A stretch of DNA of 64,000 nucleotides from Microbispora sp. H13382. Lineage in GTDB: Bacteria; Actinomycetota; Actinomycetes; Streptosporangiales; Streptosporangiaceae. The notes below the pieces were generated by a model. That model ran no database searches and was not told the DNA's origin. It saw only the letters and a list, made by a program, of their open reading frames with translations. Location: NCBI RefSeq assembly GCF_014161445.1, contig NZ_JABBXA010000003.1, positions 248,001 through 312,000 on the forward strand, read 5' to 3'. Shown one piece after another: positions 58,700 through 64,000 of the stretch (position 1 is the stretch's first letter; every line of letters starts with the position of its first letter). Made by a program: the position numbers and the translations under genes.

Positions 58700-59853
58700 C
58701 AGTTCCCCCCGGAGTCTGGAAGCGGAGTGCCGGGGGGATGCACGATGTGCGCGATCCCCCCGCTGCTCGTGGCGCGCAGCCAGACGCTCTCGAACGCCGC
58801 GCGCGGGTACACCCGCCGCACGCCGTCGTCGTCCGGCGCGGCCGGGTCGTTCGCGATCACGTCACCGCCGGCCGTGAATCCCGTGACGACCATGATGTGC
58901 CCGCTGGTGGAGTATCCGGCACCCGGCAGCTCGTGCTCGCGGAACGCCTGCGAGGTGATCACCGGGATCCCGGCGGCGATGAACCGCTCCAGCTCGGTCA
59001 GCGAGCGCAGCCGCGTGACGAAGCCGTCCAGCCCGTACCGCCCGGCGTACGCGACGCCGAAGGGCCAGTTGCCGGTCCCCTGGTAACTGTGGTCGTACAT
59101 GTCGCGCGCGGCGTGGTCGACCGCCGGGCACGGGTCGCCGGGAGCGACCCAGGCGAGGTCCGCCGGGGCGGGCCCGCACCCCCAGTAGTCCAGCACCATC
59201 GTGAACGACGCGGGGCTGCACCAGGACTCCCCGCCGCCGTCCCACTGCGGATAGTGTCCCGCGTGGGCCTTCTGCGAACGGCGCGGCACGTCGAGCTCGA
59301 CCGCCCGCGGCCCCGGCCGGCCGCCTCTGCCGGCCTGCCCCACCGCCGAGGCCATCACGGTCAGCGAGCGCACGCCGCCGCCGCTGCCGTACAGGGTGGC
59401 GCGCACGCGGTACGACGTGACGGGGCGGGCGGCGAGGAAGGTGTCCACGGCGACGTCCCCGTCGGCGTCCCCCTGGCCGGGCAGCGACGTGCGGTGGATG
59501 TCGGCGTCGGTCTCGGCCCACCGGCCCATGACGTACCACTTGGTCAGGGCGCCGGTGACGGTGCGCGCCTGGATCTCGATCTCCAGCCAGGCGCCGGGCG
59601 GCGCGGCGGCCGTCCACGAGGGCACCAGCTCGGTGGCCGCGAAGCCGATCTCCCGCTCCGGGGACGTCCAGCGCGTGTAGGGCCACTCCCGCTCGCCGCC
59701 GGGCGCGAACGGGTCCAGGTATTTCGCCGTCCCCGTCTCCCGGGCCTCGACGGACCACCGGTGGAGGACGACGGGGCTCGCCTGGGGGCTCGGTCCGGCC
59801 GACAGCAGGGTGACCACCTCGCCGATTGTTGTTACCGCCCCGACCTGGCACAT
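58696..59853 (-). CDS. C39-like cysteine peptidase family protein
   Basis: A 385-residue protein. Residues ~190-385 form a C39-type papain-fold domain: catalytic Cys in GGESWCSPASFTMVLDYWG (~215), His in SGHIMVVTGF (~330) and Asp in VIANDPAAPDD (~345). The N-terminal ~180 residues are a beta-rich domain with EIEIQARTVTGALTKWYVMG and no family that I recognise. No signal peptide, membrane helix or transporter domain, unlike bacteriocin-processing C39 proteins. First gene of the S9/M20 operon. TTTACGTAT (plus strand, 59862-59870) lies just upstream. Confidence 0.85.
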   Translation of the reverse strand: MCQVGAVTTIGEVVTLLSAGPSPQASPVVLHRWSVEARETGTAKYLDPFAPGGEREWPYTRWTSPEREIGFAATELVPSWTAAAPPGAWLEIEIQARTVTGALTKWYVMGRWAETDADIHRTSLPGQGDADGDVAVDTFLAARPVTSYRVRATLYGSGGGVRSLTVMASAVGQAGRGGRPGPRAVELDVPRRSQKAHAGHYPQWDGGGESWCSPASFTMVLDYWGCGPAPADLAWVAPGDPCPAVDHAARDMYDHSYQGTGNWPFGVAYAGRYGLDGFVTRLRSLTELERFIAAGIPVITSQAFREHELPGAGYSTSGHIMVVTGFTAGGDVIANDPAAPDDDGVRRVYPRAAFESVWLRATSSGGIAHIVHPPGTPLPDSGGNW

Positions 59854-59910
59854 CGGATGGTTTACGTATCCGACACAGGGGACAGTACGGCATCGGCCGC
59901 CGTGGTCCGG

Positions 59911-61032
59911 TCAGAGATAGAGGCCGATCGCGGGGGTGGGTTCTGCGGCGGTGGCCGGGCGGCCGTCGCGCTGGGCGAACAGCTCGGCGAGCGTCATCCC
60001 GCCGGGGCTCACGCCGTCCGCCCGGCCCAGCCAGCGGGCCGCCTGGTCCGCCTCGAAGCGGCCGACCTCGACCTGGGCCAGGCACCGCCCGGGCCGTACG
60101 ACGGCCGGGTGGAGCCGGCTGAGGTCCTCGTTCGTCGTGATCGCGACGAGCACGTCCCTGCCCTGGCCGAGGAGACCGTCGGTCAGGTTGAGCAGGCGCG
60201 ACAGGCCCTGGCCCGTGGACTGCTTGGCCTCGGCGCGGATCAGCTCGTCGCAGTCCTCCAGGACCAGCAGCCGCCAGCGCGGCTCGTCGTCCTCGCCCGG
60301 GCCGTCCCAGCCGACGGCGACGTCCATGAGATAGCCGGGGTCGTTGAACAGCAGCTCGGGGTCGAGCACGCAGTCGACCTGGCACCAGGACGCCCACTCT
60401 CGGGCGAGCGTGCGCAGCAGCGTCGTCTTGCCGGTCCCGGGCGGGCCGTGCAGGAGGACCAGCCGGCCCGTCACGTCGGCCGCGGTGGTCGCCATGAGGG
60501 TGTCCAGTCGGCCGGCGGCGGCCCGGGGGTAGTTCCGCCTGATCTCCTGCCAGGACGAGGTGGTGATGGGCTTGGCGGAGCGGTGGGGGCCGTGGCTCGA
60601 CCGCCACCAGAAGCCCATCCGCACGTGGTCGGAGTCGGGGGCCGCCTCCTCCGCGTCCCTGGTCGCCTGCTCAAGGACCGATCCGGCCAGCTCCTCGCTG
60701 ACGGCCGTGGCGGTCAGCGTCGCCGACCGGTTGGAGTTGCGCACCACCCGCAGCGTCCATCCCTCGCCCGCCATGAGCCGTGTCTCGTATCCGTCGGTGT
60801 GCTGCGCGACGCGCAGCAGCCGGCCGCCCTCGGGGGCCAGCGGGGCGCCGGCGCGGACCCGCGTGAGGTTGGCCGTGCGCGACCAGGGCTGCTCCCCGGT
60901 GGCGAACGGCGACAGGGCCATGGCGTCGATCACGTCGGCCGGGCTGTCGGAGTCGTCGAGCCAGATCCGCATCGGCACCGACGGCGTGGGCGTGGAGTGA
61001 GGAGTGAAATCGACCTCCTTGACAACGGACAT
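59911..61032 (-). CDS. AAA family ATPase with DUF5925 domain
   Basis: A 373-residue protein. N-terminal DUF5925 region (residues ~10-130, MRIWLDDSDSPADVIDAMAL), then an AAA core: Walker A LLHGPPGTGKTTLLRTLA near residue 195, Walker B LLVLEDCDELI near 257, sensor 1 VAITTNEDLSRLHPAVVRPG with the arginine-finger-like VRPGRC near 320. The AAA fold resembles the katanin/BCS1 type. Partner and role unknown; it precedes the peptidase operon on the same strand (57 bp gap), so co-transcription is possible. Confidence 0.87.
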   Translation of the reverse strand: MSVVKEVDFTPHSTPTPSVPMRIWLDDSDSPADVIDAMALSPFATGEQPWSRTANLTRVRAGAPLAPEGGRLLRVAQHTDGYETRLMAGEGWTLRVVRNSNRSATLTATAVSEELAGSVLEQATRDAEEAAPDSDHVRMGFWWRSSHGPHRSAKPITTSSWQEIRRNYPRAAAGRLDTLMATTAADVTGRLVLLHGPPGTGKTTLLRTLAREWASWCQVDCVLDPELLFNDPGYLMDVAVGWDGPGEDDEPRWRLLVLEDCDELIRAEAKQSTGQGLSRLLNLTDGLLGQGRDVLVAITTNEDLSRLHPAVVRPGRCLAQVEVGRFEADQAARWLGRADGVSPGGMTLAELFAQRDGRPATAAEPTPAIGLYL

Positions 61033-61193
61033 ACAGCCATGATCTCGACGAACATCTCGCTCTGTCGAATGGATTTATGTGCTATTCGGGTTGCTTGCCG
61101 TTTAACCGGTTTCATATGGGCAAAAGGCAGTACCTGCTGGGGCGTTACCGCTACGCTCGGTGTCCAGTCATACGGTTTGCAACGGAGAGCACT

Positions 61194-61967
61194 GTGGCCA
61201 TCGATCTCGTGTCCCGCGCTGACTGGGGCGCGCGTCCTCCCAGGGGCTCGTACTCGTCGCTGGCATCCACGCGCGGCGTGAAGGTCCACTACACCGGCGG
61301 CCGCGTGGATACGGGCATCGTCGGCGACCACGCCAAGTGCGTGGCCATGGTGAAGTCGATTCAGGACTTCCATATCGACGGCAACGGCTGGATCGATATC
61401 GGATACTCCATGGTGGCTTGTCCGCATCGGAAGGTTTTCGTCGGCCGTGGGCCGGGGCACCTGCCGGCCGCCAACGGCCCCGGCCTGAACTCCGGCCACT
61501 ACGCCGTGCTCGGTCTCGTCGGCAACGCCGGGCTGGTCCAGCCGACCGACGGCATCCTGCACGCGATTCTGGACGCGGTGGAATACCTGCGCGCCAAGGG
61601 CGGCGCGGGCAAGGAGATCAAGGGCCACCGCGACGGCTACTCCACCGACTGCCCGGGCGACCCGCTGTACGCCTGGATCAAGAAGGGCGCGCCGCGCCCC
61701 GGCACCACCCAGCCGGAGCCCCAGCCCGAGCCGGGGCCCGCCACGAAGTGGCCCGGCCGCCTGCTGAGATATCCGCCCGTCATGCGCGGCGACGACGTGC
61801 GCACGTGGCAGGCCCGGATGAAGGAGCTGGGCTACGACATCGCCGTCGACGGCGCGTACGGGCCGGACTCCCAGGAGGTGTGCCGCAGGTTCCAGAAGGA
61901 CCGGCACCTCGACGTGGACGGCGTCGTCGGCCGCGACACCTGGAACGCCGCCTTCGCGCGCGAGTAG
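61194..61967 (+). CDS. N-acetylmuramoyl-L-alanine amidase with peptidoglycan-binding domain
   Basis: A 257-residue PGRP/amidase_2 enzyme: VSRADWGARPPRG opens the catalytic domain, zinc ligands are His in VHYTGG, His in KGHRDGY and Cys in STDCPGDPLY. After a Pro/Glu linker (QPEPQPEPGP) comes PG_binding_1 (~185-255, VMRGDDVRTWQARMKELGY, VDGAYGPDSQEVCRRF). No signal peptide is present, which is more usual for phage endolysins. GTG start with GGAGAG 4 bases upstream. The 160 bp before it is AT-richer than neighbours. Confidence 0.9.
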   Translation: MAIDLVSRADWGARPPRGSYSSLASTRGVKVHYTGGRVDTGIVGDHAKCVAMVKSIQDFHIDGNGWIDIGYSMVACPHRKVFVGRGPGHLPAANGPGLNSGHYAVLGLVGNAGLVQPTDGILHAILDAVEYLRAKGGAGKEIKGHRDGYSTDCPGDPLYAWIKKGAPRPGTTQPEPQPEPGPATKWPGRLLRYPPVMRGDDVRTWQARMKELGYDIAVDGAYGPDSQEVCRRFQKDRHLDVDGVVGRDTWNAAFARE

Positions 61968-62029
61968 TCACTCGGTCCGCGTTGTCCACAGACCGGGACC
62001 CCGGGAGCCCTGAGCCGCTCCGGTGCATC

Positions 62030-62035
62030 TAGCAT
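62030..62035 (+). promoter_or_regulatory. candidate -10 of a leaderless promoter (mutA)
   Basis: TAGCAT ends 7 bases before the ATG at 62043, with no ribosome-binding site between. No cobalamin riboswitch fits in the 75-bp gap. Confidence 0.42.
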
Positions 62036-62042
62036 CCGGTGC

Positions 62043-63845
62043 ATGACGGTGCCGCCTGTTGAACTCGACGATCTCGCCGATCCCGCAGCGGGGTTCCCGC
62101 AGGCCACACGCGAGCAGTGGCGGGCGCTCGCGGCCGACGTGCTGCGCAGATCCGGCTGGGGCGGCCCGCCGGACGCGGTCGAGGACGCCCTGTCCACCAC
62201 GACCTACGACGCCGTCGCCGTGGCGCCGCTGTACGACGCCGCCGACCTGCCGCAGACGCCCCGCGTGGTGCGCGGCCCCGGCCCCTGGGACGTGCGCCAG
62301 CGGCACGCCGACCCCGATCCGGCCGCGACCCGGGAGGCGATCCACGCCGACCTGGAGAACGGCGTCACGTCCCTGTGGCTCGACCTGAACGTGATCGACC
62401 CGGCCGCGCTGCCGGCCGTGCTGGACGGCGTCCTGCTCGACCTCGCCCCGGTCGTCCTCGACGCCGGCCCGCGTACGGCGGAGGCGGCGGAGGCGTTCCT
62501 GCGCCATGTCGAGAAGACCGCCGGGGGAGTCGCGCTGCCCGGGGGCAACCTGGGCGCCGACCCGATAGGGCTGGCCGCCCGCACCGGTGCCGGCGTGGAC
62601 GCGGGTGCCGCGGCCGCGCTCGCCGGCCGCTGCGCCGCGGATCACCCCGGCCTGCGGGCGATCACCGTCGACGCCCTGCCGTACCACGACGCGGGCGGCG
62701 CCGACGCCGAGGAGCTGGGCTGTTCGATCGCGACCGGCGTCGCCTATCTGCGGGCGCTGACCGGCGCGGGCCTGACGGCCGAGCAGGCGTTCGGGCAGCT
62801 CGAGTTCCGGTACGCCGCGACCGCCGACCAGTTCCTCACCATCGCCAAGCTCCGGGCCGCCCGGCGGATGTGGGCGCGGGTCGCCGAGGTGGTCGGCGGA
62901 CCGGGAGTCCAACTCCAGCACGCGGTCACCTCCTCGGCGATGATGACGGTCCGCGATCCGTGGGTGAACATGCTCCGCACGACCCTCGCCTGCTTCGCGG
63001 CCGGGGTGGGCGGGGCGGACGCGGTGACCGTCCAGCCGTTCGACGCCGGCCTCGGCCTGCCCGACGCGTTCGCGCGGCGCATCGCGCGCAACACCCAGTC
63101 GCTGCTGGTGGAGGAGGCCAACGTCGCCCGGGTGGCCGACCCGGCCGGCGGCTCGTGGTACGTGGAGCGGCTCACCGACGACCTCGCCGCCCGGGCCTGG
63201 GAGTGGTTCCAGGAGATCGAGCGGGCCGGCGGCATGGCGGCCGCGCTCGAGCGGCTGGTCCCCGAGCGGCTGGCGGCGACCAGGGCCAGGCGCGCGGACA
63301 ACCTCGCCCACCGACGCGACCCGGTCACCGGGGTCAGCGAGTTCCCCGACCTGAAGGAGAGGCCGGTGTCCCGGCGGCCCGGCCCCGGGCTCGCCGTCAC
63401 CTCCGGTGAGGGGCTGCCGGTGATGCGCTACGCCGAGGAGTTCGAGGCGCTGCGCGACCTCGCCGACGCCCGGCCGGAGCGGCCCACGGTTTTCCTCGCC
63501 ACGATCGGGCCGGTCGCCGCGCACACCGCGAGGGCGGCGTTCGCCGCCAACCTGTTCGCGGCGGGCGGCGTCGCGACCGTCGCCGGCGGCCCGGGCACCG
63601 ACCCGGCCGCGATCGCCGCCGCCTTCCGCGACTGCGGCACCCCCGTGGCCTGCCTGTGCTCCAGCGACCGGCTGTACGGCGAGCACGCGGCGGCCGTCGC
63701 CGCGGCGCTGCGGGAGGCCGGGGCGCGCACGGTCTGGCTGGCCGGCAAGGGAGAGTATGAGGGGGTGGACGCCACCTTGTACGCCGGATGCGACGCGATC
63801 GAGGTGCTGCGCACGACGTTCGACGACCTGGGAGTGAACCGATGA
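62043..63845 (+). CDS. mutA: methylmalonyl-CoA mutase small subunit
   Basis: A 600-residue beta subunit of the B12-dependent methylmalonyl-CoA mutase, which links propionate breakdown to succinyl-CoA. Barrel-domain segments: WLDLNVIDPAALPAVL, FGQLEFRYAATADQFLTIAKL, VSSAMMTVRDPW-type stretch near residue 300, DPAGGSWYVERLTDDLAARA near 365. The C-terminal Rossmann-like domain lacks the B12-binding D-x-H-x-x-G, as expected for this non-catalytic subunit. It is coupled to the next gene by an ATGA overlap. Confidence 0.93.
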   Translation: MTVPPVELDDLADPAAGFPQATREQWRALAADVLRRSGWGGPPDAVEDALSTTTYDAVAVAPLYDAADLPQTPRVVRGPGPWDVRQRHADPDPAATREAIHADLENGVTSLWLDLNVIDPAALPAVLDGVLLDLAPVVLDAGPRTAEAAEAFLRHVEKTAGGVALPGGNLGADPIGLAARTGAGVDAGAAAALAGRCAADHPGLRAITVDALPYHDAGGADAEELGCSIATGVAYLRALTGAGLTAEQAFGQLEFRYAATADQFLTIAKLRAARRMWARVAEVVGGPGVQLQHAVTSSAMMTVRDPWVNMLRTTLACFAAGVGGADAVTVQPFDAGLGLPDAFARRIARNTQSLLVEEANVARVADPAGGSWYVERLTDDLAARAWEWFQEIERAGGMAAALERLVPERLAATRARRADNLAHRRDPVTGVSEFPDLKERPVSRRPGPGLAVTSGEGLPVMRYAEEFEALRDLADARPERPTVFLATIGPVAAHTARAAFAANLFAAGGVATVAGGPGTDPAAIAAAFRDCGTPVACLCSSDRLYGEHAAAVAAALREAGARTVWLAGKGEYEGVDATLYAGCDAIEVLRTTFDDLGVNR

Positions 63846-64000
63846 TTCCGGATTTCTCGGAAATTGACCTGGGGTCGAGCGCCGCGGCGCCGGACGTCCA
63901 CTCCGGTGACGAGGTGTGGGAGACCCCCGAGGGCATCGCGGTCAAGCCGTTCTACACGGCCGCCGACCTCGCGGACGGTCCGTCCCTCGGGACGTACCCG
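63842..64000 (+). CDS. methylmalonyl-CoA mutase large subunit (partial, cut by window end)
   Basis: The first 53 codons: IPDFSEIDLG, then WETPEGIAVKPFYTAADL, which is the standard N-terminal segment of the catalytic MutB/ScpA subunit. The rest lies beyond the window. Start overlaps the mutA stop. Confidence 0.88.
   Translation, partial: MIPDFSEIDLGSSAAAPDVHSGDEVWETPEGIAVKPFYTAADLADGPSLGTYP

Noticed and set aside
58696-59853. C39-like protein as a bacteriocin leader peptidase/exporter
   Set aside because: It lacks the ABC transporter and membrane domains, and no precursor peptide with a double-Gly leader is nearby.
61968-62042. Cobalamin riboswitch before methylmalonyl-CoA mutase
   Set aside because: Only 75 bp are available and no B12-box is seen.

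Overview
The window is chromosomal DNA of a very high-GC actinobacterium. Gene content (pafB-pafC-tatA-tatC-helY block, split lnt/ppm pair, Rv1733c-like protein, HelR, an FxSxx-COOH RiPP system, actinobacterial DUF574 methyltransferase) fits a filamentous actinomycete of the Streptosporangiales/Streptomyces type; Streptosporangiaceae is my best guess, by inference only. There are no rRNA or tRNA genes, insertion sequences, prophage or CRISPR arrays that I can see. Many genes start with GTG, and several start 6-7 bases after a TANNNT -10 hexamer, which suggests leaderless mRNAs.

Layout. 0.1-8.9 kb: conserved housekeeping block: DUF3291 and DUF3866 proteins, the PafBC DNA-damage regulator pair, a small membrane protein, TatA and TatC, a lipid kinase and the HelY helicase. 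8.9-16.4 kb: RNB ribonuclease, a hydrolase/XRE-regulator divergent pair with a palindrome between them, a 5'-3' exonuclease, a SpoIIE-type phosphatase, an M24 peptidase and a second hydrolase. 16.4-24.7 kb (minus strand): a complete FxSxx-COOH cyclophane RiPP locus, fxsA-fxsB-TIR-fxsC-fxsT. It has a 50-residue precursor ending F-N-S-A-I, a radical SAM/SPASM maturase with a dead metallohydrolase tail, two TIR-like proteins and a large ParA/TIR/NB-ARC/TPR protein. This is the most interesting system here. 24.9-32.0 kb: an AsnC regulator, then a sugar operon read from a ROK repressor with a perfect 19-bp operator (repressor, binding lipoprotein, two permeases, GH4 glycosidase, BadF-type sugar kinase).

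32.1-41.1 kb: HelR (RNA polymerase recycling, rifamycin tolerance), a 446-bp gap with a promoter and possible structured leader, lnt and polyprenol-phosphate mannose synthase, an FxsA-type membrane protein, a bidirectional terminator, a PRC-barrel protein and a DUF222/HNH protein with a 3 x 45 bp repeat. 41.2-48.3 kb: a dormancy/hypoxia-type island resembling the mycobacterial DosR regulon: two CBS+BON proteins, an Acg-like nitroreductase, an Rv1733c-like protein, a small secreted protein, a P-type ATPase and a universal stress protein. DosR-box-like sequences sit in its two divergent promoter regions. 48.4-52.1 kb: a lactonase, DUF574 methyltransferase, DUF4253 protein and LuxR regulator.

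52.2-61.0 kb: peptide handling. An oligopeptide-binding lipoprotein and two permeases lack ATPase genes and are followed by what looks like the last residues of a lost dehydrogenase gene. Opposite run three translationally coupled peptidase genes (M20, S9, C39), preceded by a DUF5925 AAA ATPase. 61.2-64.0 kb: a peptidoglycan amidase and the start of the methylmalonyl-CoA mutase operon (mutA, then the large subunit cut by the window end).
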